Shown in pieces: positions 1 through 14,345 of a stretch of 64,000 nucleotides of DNA (the stretch's first letter is position 1; each line of letters begins with the position of its first letter). Under the pieces are notes generated by a model, which was not told the DNA's origin, ran no database searches, and saw only the letters and a program-made list of their open reading frames with translations. The DNA comes from Euphorbia lathyris. Its lineage: Eukaryota > Streptophyta > Magnoliopsida > Malpighiales > Euphorbiaceae. A program made the position numbers and the translations under genes. The stretch spans positions 92,317,001-92,381,000 of the forward strand of contig NC_088913.1 of assembly GCF_963576675.1 (NCBI RefSeq), written 5' to 3'.

Positions 1-2090
1 TTTAGGTAAAAAGGACTATAGGTGAAATCAAATATAAAGCCGGATGATTTTGATGTTACAGAATTAAGTTTTGTGACGTTAATGTTCAATTCGTGATACT
101 TAGAGGACTATTGATTTAATCAATCCAACAGACCTAACATCTAAATGTTGAGGGTCTTCCGACAGGGGTGCTTGAATCACCCTCTGAGAGAGGGTGGTTT
201 CCGGTAGCTAGGGGTGCTCGACACTCCTTTCCACCTGCACGGAAAGTTTCCCCATTCCTAAAGCTGGGCATTTGACTTTTGTTTGGCACCCCCGACAAGA
301 GGAGTTGAACTACTCTCCAAGAGAATGGTTCCCGATAGTTAGGTGCTCGGACATCCCTTGCCTTCTCCTTCGCCTCTAGGGATGGTATCATAGTTGTTAA
401 ATCGAGATACGACTCGTGACTCCAAATCTTATTTTGTGAATCGAGACTTGTGAATCGAATCGAATCAAATCGTAAGATACAGATCCATTTTAAAATATTA
501 TAAAAAAAATAAAATATTAAAATATGAATCTAAAAATGAAATTTTAATATACAAATAGAAATTATATCAAGTTATCATCTAAATACTTAAATTAAAATTT
601 AATTCAATCCTAATAAATTCAAATTCAAATTTATTCCTTTTATCTTTTATGTTTAACGTACAAAAATCCTAAAATTTTTGAACTCATTGTATGTCAATGT
701 TGGTTGGTTAATTTAAATTAGAAAGTAGTAAATTACAAAACAACTAAGGGATATAATGGTCAATTGTCAAGAAAAAAGAAATCTAAACAGTCTCTTCTTC
801 TTCTTTTTCCTCGCGCATTCATTTTCTTCAAAGACATAACCATGGTTGGAGGGCTCCAGCCATGACAGATCCTAGTGAAGCTCCCTTATATGGGGATTTC
901 CGGCGGAGCCGGAGGGTCGGCCGACCCTCCCTACCCCTTTTGGCTCCACCCCTGTCTGTAAGTTGCTTTTTTTTTTCAAGCAGTGCCATGACTCGATCGA
1001 CTCGGGTGACTCGGCCGAGTAATGGCTGATTCAGGAAGGTTTCGAGTCAGACCATAGAATCGACTCAAAATCCTCCTAATAACAATGGATGGTACTGTTT
1101 CTCCCTCATCGTCCTCATTTAGATGGGGATTTTCATCTTCATCCTTGATTATGAAATGGGAAAACAATTTATCCCGATTCCTTTGTATATTCGAATTCCT
1201 ATTCTCAAATTTTAATATTTAAATTTTATAAAAATAAATTTACACTATACTAAAATCATGCAATCATAATATCGATAATATTAGTATTATGGTTTTGTTC
1301 ACATGCACCTTAATGAAATTTAAAAAATAAACATTAAAAAATACCTATTGACTTTAAATATCTATGAAGAAACCCATTAAACATTTCTGTAACAAAAAAA
1401 AAAATTACAAGAAAAGTAAAAAAGTAAATATATTTATAATACTCCACTTGTTTTTTTTGGTCATTTAATGTTTTTTTTTATCAAAATCAATGAAACTATT
1501 AAAATGATTAATTTATTTTAACTCTCTTTAAATTCTAATTTTTATGCCAAAAAAATTATATTTCTTCTTCATTATTGTAACCCTATTAGAATTATTTGCA
1601 TTGATAATTTTTTTTTTTTTTATGATAAGTAAAGACAAATTTGAGAAAGAATTACTAAAAGTGTATTGCTAATACAAATTGAAGAAAAAAAACACATACA
1701 TGTGGTTTGTTTCATTAATATACGCTTAATATATCATTTGCCCCTTGAACTTATCCAAAAATGTTGATTGGTCCCCTGAACTTTCAAAGTGTTCCGATAG
1801 TCCCCTGAACTTGCATAAAATGTTCAGTTAGCCTCCTGAACTTGCTTAAAATATAATCAATTGATCACTCGGCCGTAAAAAAGTAAATTTAATACGGAAG
1901 ATGTATTAACATAACTTTCATAAAATGGTCTTCAAACGGACACGGACACGGATAACTGCAAATGTTATTTCTAAAACATAACATTTATAAAGTAACCTTC
2001 AAACAAAAACAGATACGAACAGAGATACGGACACAATACAATACTTAACTTTTGTTCAATTTAGTCTAATTTTGTTGTCTGGTTTTACAG
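1..2090. other. Non-coding stretch upstream of the first visible TRM1 exon; probable intron with repeats
   Basis: No exon could be supported here. It probably belongs to an intron of the TRM1-like gene, because the first visible exon (2091) begins at an acceptor and not at a start codon. A degenerate direct repeat lies at about 158-230 and 292-360. A segment from about 388 to 1080 begins with CATAGTTGTTAAATCG and is rich in ACTCG/CGAGT words, a pattern I associate with dispersed plant repeats. At 1737-1860 the word CCCCTGAACTT recurs four times with small changes, like the ends of long-TIR DNA elements. The remainder is AT-rich and unremarkable. Confidence 0.5.
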
Positions 2091-5000
2091 GATCACAAGT
2101 CTCTTGCTGTGTCAGGACCCTTATGGACAGGACCTCTACATGAAGCTACTTTCATCACTGAAATGTTAAATTTGGCTGAGCAATGGGAATGGATAGGCAC
2201 TGGCGTTGGAGCTGATTTGGATAAACTTTTGAGACGCATGTTGGATGAAAGTGACCCCAGATTACCTTTCGGATATATCAAAATGGATGAGGTCCCTCTC
2301 TCTGTCTCCCTCTCATCAATCCCTCAATTCTTTCATCGGACAAGGTACCGAAATAGCTTCAACGTATAAAATAACATCATTTTAGTCTCAATGTTTGTAA
2401 AAAGTCTAATACATCACCAGCGGCTCCCTAAACTTGTCCATAAAAGTATATTGGCTCCTTGAACTTTGTTAGTGTCTCACCAGCTCCTTAAACTTGCTTA
2501 TTTCGAATCACCAGCTTGCTAAACTTGTTCATAAAAGTAGATTAGTTCCCTGTACTTTGCAATATGAACTTGCTTATTCTGTAACAACTAAATACAAAAA
2601 CCACAATACTAACTCTCGATCTTCCTTCATTCAATCTCTCAAACCTGCAACACTAACTCTAATAATAGATTGACATGTGGGAGAAGAGAAAAACTTACAT
2701 CTTGAATAGATGAAGATGTATTTTTAGAATTTAGGTTTAATAAGTTTTTGTATTTACTTGTTACGGAATAAGCAAGTTTCTGGAGCTGGTGAGATATCTG
2801 CAAAGTTCAAGAACTTAATCTACTTTTATGGACAAGTTTATGGAGCTGGTGATACGAAATAAGCAAGTTTAGGGAGCTGGTGAGACACTAACAAAGTTCA
2901 GAGAGCCAATCTACTTTTATGGACAAGTTCGGAAAGCTAGTGATGTATTAAGCCTTTGTAAAATGGTGCCAATTTAGTTCTGGGTAATGGTACTTGGGGC
3001 TAAATTGGTATCATTTCACAAATGTTGAGGCGTCAATTTTCGTTATCTATTGGTAACATTTCACAAATGTTGAGGCTAAAGTAATGTTGTGGTTAAATTA
3101 GTACTTTTACAAAAACTTTGAAGCTATTTTGGTACCTTTCCCTTCTTTTATTGATTTTGATTATTTATATCAACATATATGCTATAGCCATAGTTATTAA
3201 AGACGCATCTCAAGCCTGAAAAGGCGCTAGGGTCCATGCATATTGTCTTAGAAGTCAAAAGGCGTGGTGTTCAAGAGACGTGTGCATTGGTGCGTCCTTT
3301 TTAGCGCCTAGGCGCAAATTTAGAAGGTACAGTATTTTTTTAGGATTCTAAGTTAAAAATAACATGTTTTAATTCGAAGGATAAATAATTTATTACTCTC
3401 TACATTTTTAGTTAATACATTATTTTTTTTTTTTGAAACAAGCTAATACATTATTTAATTTTCGTATTTTAATGATACACTGTTTAGAGGACGTTTGGTT
3501 TGGGGGTTTCAGGAAAGGGTAAGGGAAAGGGGAGGCTTCATTCCCTTTGTTGGTGTTTGTTTTGCTAATTAAATGATTCCCTTGCCCTTTTTTAGTTTTG
3601 GATTTACCCCTAACTCCTCGAACCCATTCCTCACTTTCCCCTAAGGTTTTCTATTCCCTTTTCCCTCTCTTTCTAACCTACACTCCTTATAAAATTCTTC
3701 TTTACTCCATATTTTATTTTTATTTTGGTCTTTATATTTTTTTATTAATACATTTTATCTTTGGATTAATTTCATTTTTTATATATTTTTAATTTTTTTA
3801 CTCAAAAAATATTTTTTGACTAAATTTTACTTTTTTTTTATTTTTGTTTAATCCTTATATTTTTTTATTTATATTTTTTATCACTAGATTAATTTCACTT
3901 TTGATCCTTATAATTATTTATTTTTACCTTTTTACCCTGAAAAATAATTTTGACCAAATTTTTTTCTTTTATCATATTATTCAGTTTTAATATTTATTTT
4001 AAAATAATTATTTTCTTTTTAAATATAATATTTATGCATTTTCTTTGATTAATTTTAACTTTTATGAACTTTATATTATTATCAATAAGGGTAGCAAGTG
4101 AGTGGCGTTTTGGATTGTTTGGGATTACATATGAAGTTATTTCACGTTTTATGGAAACTATAGTAAAAGAGTTGAATTTTTTTTATTATATATGAAATTA
4201 AAAAAATAGTTTTGATTCCCTATTTGAACCAAACATCCACAAAGGGAATAGGGTGGAATTGCATTCCCTTTCCTAAACATATCCAAACACACAGGGGTAT
4301 GAATGCTCATTCCTTTCCTTTAGTTTCCCTTTCTTAATTCCTTTTCGCTTACTCCTTGTGAACCAAACGCCCTCTTAGTCTTTAACTTTTGACTTATTCA
4401 ACGGTTTAGTCAAATAAGGATTAAACATTGTGTTAGTTAAAAACTGTACGGAGTAATAGATTATTTACCCTAATCTCAATCCTTATCTATATTTATTTAG
4501 ATGACCTATGGCTGAAATTAAATAAGAATTAAAAAAAAAAAGATTTGCACAGTAAAATATTGAATATATATATATAACCATGTAGTTAGGACAATTTATA
4601 AAAACAATCGTGATTTAAAAGTTTACAAAGAGTGGTATGTGATTTACGTGGTTAGCAAACTTAGTTATTCCATCAAAAGTTGTTGTCGTGACTATTTATT
4701 CCAACAATGAGGGATTTGGAGATTAATTTTTTTTATATATATATTTATATATATATATATAAATTCCAAAAATAACCCCAAAATTTAGTTCTATTTTGGA
4801 TTTTTAGGGGTGTTTTTGAGTTTTAGGCGGGAACTTTTTTTCATTGGTTCTGCACTCCAAAACGATGTCGTTTTGGCGTGCAAAACTAATTAAAAAAACT
4901 GGGCCCAGATCAAACAATTTAGACCGAATTTTTCTTTTTAAAATGGTGCCCAGCCTATTAGGGGTAGGTGCCTTCTTATTCGTTCTCAACGATTAAGATG

Positions 5001-6506
5001 AAGAACATACAGCGGCGCAGACCTTCTTCCTCAGTGGCGAAGAATCCTCAGCGGCGCAGACCTTCTTCCTCAGTGGCGGTAGACCTTCGGAGCTTGCCGT
5101 ATCCGAGAGTTCACTCACGAATCCGACACGGATTTCGTACCCGGATCCGTGTCGTGTCGACACCGGTACAACAACATTTTTACCGAGTCCATGTAACATA
5201 GGCTCAGGCTCGTAGCCTTCCAGGAACCCTTACGCCTTAACATGCTTTACTTCTTTAATAACTATGTTAGTGCCTTTTACCTAGGTTTTAGGACCCTTTA
5301 CGCCTTAACGCCCTTTGTGTCTTTAATAATTATTGTGCTTTTTACTTAGGTTTTAGGACCCTTTACGCCTTAACGTGTTTTGCGTTTTAATGACCATGGT
5401 AACCCAACATTGATGATGCTCACTTAAGATATTTTTTCAGATGGCAAGCCGTGGAAAAATCAATTCGCCTTCGTTGAAGAACATGATGAGTGCCCTCTTT
5501 AAGGTAAGCTTCCTCTATAAAATTTGAGATTCTTTTTTTTTTAAGATTCCTCGTCCCATCTGGGCAGATCCCCAGCTGGAACGGGAACCCCTTCTCCAGT
5601 TTGACATTATTTGACTGTCAAATTGTACATTCTGAACATCACTTGTCTCTAAAATATTTATTGTACTACTAACCTAATTGTAAACAAATTGCCAAAATAT
5701 CAACAACTAAGTCAGACACATCTAAATTAATCACACAAAAAAAGTGTTTTAAAATACTTAGTGTTACCAACACAAATACAAACAATATATAAAATGCATG
5801 AAAATGATTTAATTTATCAACAAATTTGTTTAAACTGTCTGATATAACTGTCAAACCAATCCGTTCGAATTTTTTCGATAGATAGGGGAAAAAATGTCTA
5901 GAAAAAGTCAAAAGGACAAAAATGTGTTAAGTATTGCATATTTATTTGGAACTAAGCATTAGCGACGACTATTTTACGTCACAGATTAACATTTAGTTGT
6001 AGAAATTTCAGATCTAATTCTAATTTTTTTTCTTTATTTCTCCCCTTGCTCGAGTGGTCATCGAACTATTTGTGACCCCATAGATCCAAAATTAATGTTT
6101 AGTGATAGAAATTTTCGATAATAATTCTAAATTTTTTTCTTCACTTCTATCTTTGGTCATCGGACTATTTGTGACCCCGTAGAAATCCAAAATTAACATT
6201 TAGTTAAGAAATTTCCGAATTTTTTTTTAAGTTTTTTCTTTATTTCTCCTCTTGCTTATGCTCTCACCGGACTATATGTGACCCTGTAAATCCGCCTCTA
6301 GATATAGGGATATTTTGTTCAACTATTGTCGTATCTCATTTGTTGTCAAAATGATCGTTTAGAAAGACTAACATCTTAACTTTGGCTCGTAGGAGGGTTA
6401 TGTTGCTGCACGATCACACATAGCGAACAATGCAATCAAGACGAATTGTCCAATGGCAGAATGCATCAAGATCGCCAAACAAGTACAGAGTGCTCAAATT
6501 TGTTGA
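2091..6506 (+). CDS. tRNA (guanine(26)-N2)-dimethyltransferase, TRM1-like; last three coding exons
   Basis: TRM1 methylates G26 of tRNAs using S-adenosylmethionine. Three exons read in one phase: 2091-2291, 5441-5503 and 6393-6506, ending in TGA. Acceptors are TTTTACAG, TTTTTTCAG and GGCTCGTAG; donors are GTCCCT (weak) and GTAAGC. The joined product is about 125 residues. Exon A carries the family signature GPLWTGPLH and ends in GYIKMDE; exon B reads from MASRGKINSPS; exon C carries EGYVAARSHIANNAIKT and NCPMAEC, matching the family's C-terminal pattern of SH, then KT, then P. The catalytic SAM-binding part must lie upstream of the window. The 3.1-kb intron between exons A and B is filled with repeats and a MITE. 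I see no frame break. Whether the full gene is intact cannot be judged here. Alternative: a 3' gene fragment. No other family fits as well. Confidence 0.85.
2408..2960. repeat. Inverted-repeat element in the TRM1 intron
   Basis: The left arm (about 2408-2580) has blocks such as CACCAGCTCCTTAAACTTG and ATAAAAGTAGATTAG. The right arm (about 2755-2960) has their reverse complements, including GGAGCTGGTGAGA and CTACTTTTATGGACAAGTT. Within each arm the block also repeats directly. This looks like a non-autonomous DNA element with long, internally repetitive terminal inverted repeats, as in Mutator-like elements. No target duplication was resolved and no coding content is seen. Confidence 0.6.
3487..4374. 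mobile_element. PIF/Harbinger-like MITE, about 0.89 kb, in the TRM1 intron
   Basis: The ends are GAGGACGTTTGGTT and AACCAAACGCCCTC, a 14-bp terminal inverted repeat with one mismatch. TTA lies directly outside each end (3484-3486 and 4375-4377), the 3-bp target duplication typical of PIF/Harbinger and Tourist elements. Subterminal blocks are also inverted (AAAGGGTAAGGG-type on the left, CCCTTTCCT-type on the right). The AT-rich middle has no transposase, so it is non-autonomous. Confidence 0.75.
5011..5400. repeat. Short tandem repeats in the TRM1 intron, just before its last-but-one exon
   Basis: A unit of about 29 bp starting AGCGGCGCAGACC occurs twice with a 39-bp period (5011-5078). From about 5222 a second array has three units of 65-68 bp, each with GGACCCTTTACGCCTTAAC or a close variant followed by a T-rich stretch. 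The last unit ends about 40 bp before exon B. Between the arrays is a GC-richer segment with CGTGTC words that does not read as a known exon. Confidence 0.65.
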
Positions 6507-6794
6507 TGCACAAGCAGATAAATGAATCATTGAAGCTTGCAAATATTGTGTTCATATGATTTAATAGGCTAAAAGTTTTGATTTTTTAAATTACATTGAT
6601 CTCAACACGTCACGATTTAGAGAGTGAACTGTTCAATATAATTATTATTTTGTACGAGGTGCCTTCTATGCTTACTTTGTTTTTGACAAAATAAGCTTTA
6701 CTTTGTTTTTTTCTACCATTGGATCAAAGTTCATTACCATCCAATGGTGAAAAAAACAAAGTAAGCATAGTCTATCCCTTTGTACTGTGTAAAA
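6507..6794. repeat. TRM1 3' flank with a small hairpin repeat (arms about 6665 and 6772)
   Basis: The region follows the TRM1 stop codon and should contain its 3' UTR; no clear AATAAA could be fixed. Between 6665 and 6775 an imperfect inverted repeat has CTATGCTTACTTTG on the left and CAAAGTAAGCATAG on the right, with an inner inverted pair around ACCATTGGAT and ATCCAATGGT. It is a MITE-sized hairpin without resolved target duplication. Confidence 0.5.
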
Positions 6795-8520
6795 TGTCAC
6801 ACCCGACCCTAAACGACCTCAATCGGCATCGGGCGTGAAATAGAAAGATCATAATCATAGGAGTCTCAAATTTATCCAAATATCATTTAATTACAATTGC
6901 AATACCAAAGTTCTAACCATAATGCTAACAATAAGCAGCCAACTTCCAAACCTCGCCTAATCGGTCGGTAACCTTCTCTATATCCTGTACTGTCTCACCT
7001 AAAAACATTAAAACATTTAAAAATATGAGACAAAAATCTCAGTAAGAAACTATCAGCCATAAAAACTAACTTTATTTAACATAGTTACATATATACGTTT
7101 ACACAGAGATTTAATCAAAACCTTATAAAATATACTCAAAACTTAAGTTCATAATATAGTCAAAGTAGTAAACCAAAACCATAAAAATATATAATATTGT
7201 ATCCATTCTTGAGTTCAAAACCTTATAAAATATTGTAATCAAATAAGTGTTTTATCAAACCAACTCGTATTTAATCAAACGTAAAACCTTATATCAAAAT
7301 CAATCATAATCGAAAACATAATCCCAATGAACTTAAAACATTGAATCCATCATCGAGTTTCTCCCCTTAAGTATCAATACATATAATCGAGATGTCTCTT
7401 AACATTGCCTATCCCATATGGTTTTACCCAACACTTCGCTGCCATACCCAATAGGTCTTAAGACTATGTACACAGGCTATGTCCCTCACTGAACATGGTC
7501 TTCAAATATAAAACCACCGATCCGGATAACTCTCGATGGATATAAAATCATAAAATCATAACGTACCAAATTTCATTTCACAATCAAATTCCAAACTATT
7601 TCATAACCATAAATCATTTGGCTTCAATTAGCCCTTTTGTACCATAAAAATCATATTTGGACTTCAATCCAAAATAACAACAACAATAACCGCAACAGAT
7701 TTCTCAATCCAAAAACAATTCGTAAGAAATCATCAAATTCATTTTATTCAATATGGATATATAATATATATAGATGTAAATCAACCAAATTAAGCCTTAA
7801 ATCAATATAATCAAGTAAAATCTAAAATTCACATAAAAGCATAGTCAATAGCTTCATTTGAACCATAATTTCACAATAAAAAGCAAAATCGTGAAAAACC
7901 TCAATTTTACAAAATTCATGCATAACCCTAAAATATTAATTTCTGAAAAATCTTTGATATATATTTATCTATATACATAAAACTCAAAATATAGTTGATA
8001 GTTACTTACCTTGGTCACTAATTGAACAAAATACACTCGATCGATTCGCCGCTAAATTCTGTATAAGACGTTTCCCCTCTAAACGTTTCCGAAACTCAAA
8101 AACTCTTCGTCTAGGACTTAGATCTATGTATAAAGATGCTATGTTTTAAATTTCGAGTGATTCGGACGGTCGAATCTCCGTAAATCAAAGAAACGGTGGA
8201 GAAACGGTCGAAGAACGATGAATATCTCATGAAAGAAGAAGAAAAAGAAAGAAAAAAAACAAATAAAGATGATGATAATGGTCCCGCTGATGCTTTTGGA
8301 ATAAATATTCAAATCTGGCAAAAATTCTGTTTGGTCCTCCATCTTTATATAATCTTTTAAAAAATACTCTAAACTTTTAATTTACCCATAAATCCATCAA
8401 ATTAACTCCAAACTTTTCCTATAGCACCAAATTAATATCATATACCCAATAATTATAATATATACTAATATCAAGATATAAATTCTAAAACTTTAGACAC
8501 GGACGTGACAATTCTCCCCA
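6795..8520. repeat. Unclassified 1.7-kb repeat-like segment bounded by TGTCAC and GTGACA
   Basis: The segment begins TGTCACACCCGACCC and ends ACGGACGTGACA, so its ends are inverted and also fit the TG...CA rule of LTRs. It holds no ORF of note. AAT lies just outside GTCAC on the left and GTGAC on the right, which could be a 3-bp duplication; no 5-bp duplication is seen. It may be a solo LTR or a non-autonomous DNA element. Confidence 0.35.
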
Positions 8521-8524
8521 CCTT

Positions 8525-9030
8525 AAAATTAAAGCAAAAAGCATAATTAAACTCCTAAATTTTAACTGTTTTAAGGATTAAGTCTTTGAATTATTTAATT
8601 TTTCACATTGAACCTTTGACCATTGATTCTATTATTAACTAGACCTTTATTTAGTTTTTTCGTTGAGGTTGGACTGTGTACATCGTTAGGACGGTTTGAT
8701 TTGTTAACATGGACAAATAAAAATAAGAATTCTTCAACTAGAAGAGATAAAAAAAACTAAAAATTAAAATGAAATTATAAAAATTAATTTCTACTATATT
8801 TTAACAAACTCAATTTTCTAATTTTCCATTTTGTGATTTTCAACATTAGAATCGCCAAATCGATCTTCTCGTCTCCTAAACTCGGCGGAAAAGTTAAATA
8901 AGGACCAAATCAATAACAAATTATTTATCAAGGGTTCAATGTGAAAAAATATTTGATCAGGGACTTGATCCTTAAAACATTAAATCGCTTAAAACATGTA
9001 AACTTTAAGAGCATGTTTTTTCCCTAAAAT
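8525..9030. mobile_element. Long-TIR non-autonomous element, family X copy 1
   Basis: The left arm contains TTAAGGATTAAGTC, CACATTGAACC and a segment around TTTAGTTTTTTCGTTGAGG. The right arm contains the reverse complements GACTTGATCCTTAA, GGTTCAATGTG and GGAAAAGTTAAATAAGG. The arms are over 100 bp long and diverged. The same sequence recurs at about 12585-13360, so this is a repeat family. No transposase is present. Exact ends are uncertain. Confidence 0.6.
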
Positions 9031-9759
9031 TAATATAATTTTGATCGGACCATAATAAAATCACAACGGTTAGTTTAGTGTCCATATATTGGCACTGTAA
9101 TAATTATATTGACAATTTGCAAGGCAACTCAACCAAAAAATTTTGTTTGATTCAGTTATTTTATTTAATAGTTTGATTCAATTGTCAATTTTCTTTATTT
9201 AGTTACAGTTATCAGTTCGATTAGTTGAAAAAAAATTGGGTTTAACTGAAAACCAAACTGAATTTATGTCTAAATAAAAAAATACAATTTTACTTGTATT
9301 TATTTAATTAGTTTTAAAATGATTAATTGGTTTTAAAATGACAAATTCCAGATCAATGAAGCTTAAATTTCATAATTTAATAACGTTTTAACCTCAAATC
9401 AACTTAAAAGTATGAATTTTTTGGTTATTTGATTGGTAACCAAACCAAAACCAAAGTTTTACAACCGATGCTCAGTCCTAATAAATTGCACCCACAATAA
9501 CTAAAATTAGATTGCTAAAATCGTTTTCAATAAAATATTTGAACTTCACATTTAATTTAAATAAATGATACAAAAATGACATCTATAAAATAGATACCAA
9601 ACTATAGATTCAGTAATCTCTATTTAATGGATCCCAAACTTAACATATATGGTCTAAAAACGATAATAGATTTAGTAACTTCTACAAAATAGATCCCAAA
9701 TAATATACAAGGTTTTTATGACACAATAACCCGATGTACCACCAATACCTTTTACCTTA

Positions 9760-10074
9760 GGGCTTGATTGGATGGAGGGTTTAGAGAGGTTAGTAAGGGA
9801 AAGGTTAGTAATGGTTGATAGAAACCCTTGTTTGGGAGGGAGAAGGGTTAGTAAGGGTTTCTACAAACCCATGTTTGGAACACAAAAAAATGAGAAGGGT
9901 AAGGGTTTGGAGGGGTTTTGAAGGGTTTCTTTTTAAGAAATTCCATCCAATTTTGAACCCTCCAATTTGGTGGATTTGGAAGGGTTAGAAATTACCCTTC
10001 CTTCTCTTTCCTTACCCTATACTTCTCTACCTTTCCTTTATTAACCCTTCCTTACCCTTCATCCAATCGAACCC
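9760..10074. mobile_element. PIF/Harbinger-like MITE, 315 bp
   Basis: The ends are GGGCTTGATTGGAT and ATCCAATCGAACCC, inverted with two mismatches, flanked on both sides by TTA (9757-9759 and 10075-10077). Subterminal sequence is also inverted, with GGTTAGTAAGG words on the left and CCTTACCC words on the right, so the whole element can fold into a hairpin. No coding capacity. The host sequence on both sides carries a related block (ACACAATAACCCG), an older local duplication. Confidence 0.8.
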
Positions 10075-10789
10075 TTAAAGATCATACACAATAACCCGGT
10101 GTACCAACAATAACATTTTACCTTATACATCTGATATAAAGTGATTACGACACAATAACACGTTTAACTCCGCAAGTAAGAATACAGAAATTCAGGATTG
10201 CAGTGTAATGCTAATCCTAGAATGCAAAAATTTCAGGTTTGTGCATATCAAACCCAGCTTTAAACTATATCTTACATTCGCTAAAGATGTGTTTGGCATG
10301 TTACCTCAGCCATAAGATCACTGTAATTGTATCTATTGCTGTCAAAATGTTCCTTCCAAAAGACTAACAACTTGTTAAACATGCTACTATACAATCACAG
10401 TAACCAATGATTTTTTATACAATAACACAATTTACAGAGACAGACCGATCAAGACACAATTATAAGATCACATAATCATGTAGAACATGTAGATAACACA
10501 ATTGTGACACGGTAGCCCAAATTTGCCACCCCTAATTGTCGCACTTTATCTCCAAAAGTCAACAACCAGAAAATACTAATCAAGTAATATAAAAAGAAAT
10601 GTGATATGAAAATATTGAAATGACCATTGCAAGTAACAAATAGATAATCATTCTCATTTGCCAAAAAATTCAAACATCTTAGACATATATTATCCTTGAA
10701 GGGTCTGAAACCATAATACATCAAAAAAGATCCTCGGAAAATTTGAGTACCATCTAGAAAACGAAAAAACCAGGGAAGAAAATGAACTT
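10075..10789. other. Intergenic spacer and 3' flank of the eS26 gene
   Basis: This AT-rich stretch lies between the MITE and the eS26 stop codon and should include the eS26 3' UTR on the - strand. Weak direct repeats of ACACAATAAC occur. I see no coding sequence or RNA gene. Confidence 0.4.
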
Positions 10790-12360
<1,571 letters not shown>

Positions 12361-12510
12361 GGTTGAAGGTGGAGCGGCTGTACGGAGGAAGAGATCTGCT
12401 GCAGCTAGGGTTTTTGTGGAAGGAAAGGGTTGGGATGATTTTATACTGGCGATTATAAAACCCTTAGTGGCTTGTTTGGTTAATGGGCCTTCAGATGTGC
12501 ACGGCCCATC
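12361..12510 (-). promoter_or_regulatory. Core promoter and 5' UTR of the eS26 gene
   Basis: Reading the - strand, two site II type motifs (TGGGCC or its complement) lie at 12503-12508 and 12484-12489, a TATA box (TATAAAAT) at 12445-12438, and a telo-box (AAACCCTAG) at 12413-12405, about where transcription should start. Site II elements plus a telo-box are the known signature of plant ribosomal protein and other growth-linked promoters. The start codon at 12360 is directly followed by an intron. Confidence 0.75.
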
Positions 12511-12584
12511 CCATGTTTCATTGAGACTATTAAAGTCAATTGGGTAAATAATTATGAACTGCTCGTGTTTTTTTTACGTAACAA

Positions 12585-13360
12585 ACTAGTACAACAAGTA
12601 TAATTAAGTCTTTGAACTTTACATGTTTTAAGAATCAAGCCTCTTATCAATTATTTTTCTATATTGAGCATCTAATCATTGATTCTGTTATGAAATTGGT
12701 CTTTATTTAACTTTTCTATCGAGTTTTGGCTATAACGCATCATTAGGGCTATTGGGCTTATTAATGTGCACAAATAAAAAATAGGGAAATTTACGAGTAA
12801 TGATTTAGAATTATGTCAAACTAGTAAAATCAATAATTTTAATATATTTTAAGGATTGGAATTTATAAATTAAGTGTCTATGATATATTTTCTAGGGTTT
12901 AGAATTTATGAATTAGGTCTAGAATTTATAAATTAAGATGTAAAATCATACTTTATTTGTAGTATATAGAAAATAATGACATATTAAAAATTAAGTTTTA
13001 TAATATGATTTAGTTGTAACTTTGTAGTTAATTATGATATTAATGTATTTGACCCATAAAAATAAGAATTTATTGAGTAGAATATATAAAGAGTAAAAAT
13101 TCACAATAAATTATAAAAATTAATTTCTAATAGATTCTTCCAAACTCGATATTCTCCTCTCCTATTTTGTGATTTTCAGCATTAGATTCGTCAAATTGAT
13201 CTTCTCCTCTCCCAAACTCGACGAAAAAAAGTCAAATAGGGGCCGAATCCATAACAGAATCAATGATCATGGGCTCAATATGGAAAAATAATTAATCAGA
13301 GGCTTGATCCTTAAAACAAGTAAAGTTCAGAGGCTTAATTATACTTTTTGCCAACTAGTA
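12585..13360. mobile_element. Long-TIR non-autonomous element, family X copy 2
   Basis: The left arm reads inward from about 12585 (GTATAATTAAGTC, then AATCAAGCCTCT, then TTATTTAACTTTTCTATCGAG). The right arm ends about 13360 and is the reverse complement, with CAGAGGCTTGATCC and GGCTTAATTATAC. Each arm is about 130 bp. It is related throughout to the element at 8525-9030. ACTAGT occurs near both outer ends, so exact borders are uncertain. No transposase. Confidence 0.7.
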
Positions 13361-13865
13361 AACCCATCACATAATTATAAGGTGCTTAAGTTTTATTTTA
13401 ATCAACTCTTTAGTCATTCTATTTGTTTTCTAGATGAAAGTACAAAATTATCACTAATTATATACATTAAAAAAACTTACTTTTTAGTTTCAAATTTAAT
13501 CTAACGTTTTAATGACGTTTTTGAAATATATACACCAAAATTGATATATACACTTGTATATACTAATCATAAAAAATATATATTATTTATTCTTTTAAAT
13601 TTTTATTTTTTTATAATATTTTAATACTAACATTAATATTAATGAATTTTCGATGACTTAAAAAAAATTCAAATTCTATTTGTTCATTCTCTAAAATTTA
13701 TTAGAGATTTTTCCACTTTCATTGGACGCGCTCCTAGCTTTAGCAGAATAACAGCAGTTGGTAATGTCGGAAGGTGAAGGATTTGGTAAAGAGAATATGT
13801 GTGCAATAACGATTTTTCCACATGAATTCATCTGTGTAGATAAAAATTCTCAACTATTTAAAACA

Positions 13866-14345
13866 AGGCTTAAACCACTATTTGGCCCTCGATCTATCCA
13901 AAATTTTGTTATTTGGCCCCTGACCTATTATTTGGTCACATTTGGCCCATGACCTATCCCAATTGGTGCAATTTCACCCAATTTAAATAGAGACTTGACA
14001 CAATTGTTATTCTATTAACACGTGATGATATTTTGACACTTAAATTTGATAAATTTGAGTTCAGAGATTTGTTTTTATTTGTTTTTCTTTTATAATCTAA
14101 TTAATTATTTTCACATAAGAGAGTTTATATGGAAAATAAATTTTAAGATGTGTCACATGTCAAGCTCATATGTCAAAAATATCATTATATATGAGGGGAG
14201 ATAACGGTTGTCAAATCTCCATCTAAATTGGGTGAAATTTCACCAATTGAGATAGTTCGGGGGCCAAATGTGACCGAATAATAAGTGAGGGGCCAAATGA
14301 CAAAATTTTAAATAGGTCACGGGCTCAATAACACCTTAAGCCTTA
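13866..14345. mobile_element. Long-TIR non-autonomous element, about 480 bp
   Basis: The outer ends are AAGGCTTAA and TTAAGCCTT. The arms are about 140 bp and share blocks such as CAAAATTTTGT, ATTTGGCCCCTGACC, GGTCACATTTGGCCC, and AATTGGTG with TTTCACCCAATTTA. The middle (about 14010-14190) is AT-rich and unique. The gene-free arms resemble Mutator-like elements; no target duplication was fixed. Confidence 0.75.

Noticed and set aside
4968..5201. ORFs over a GC-richer patch in the TRM1 intron
   Set aside because: Short, present on both strands and partly made of a 39-bp tandem duplication; no family match.
6795..8520. Calling this segment a definite solo LTR
   Set aside because: The TG...CA ends fit, but no 5-bp target duplication was found; kept only as an unclassified repeat.
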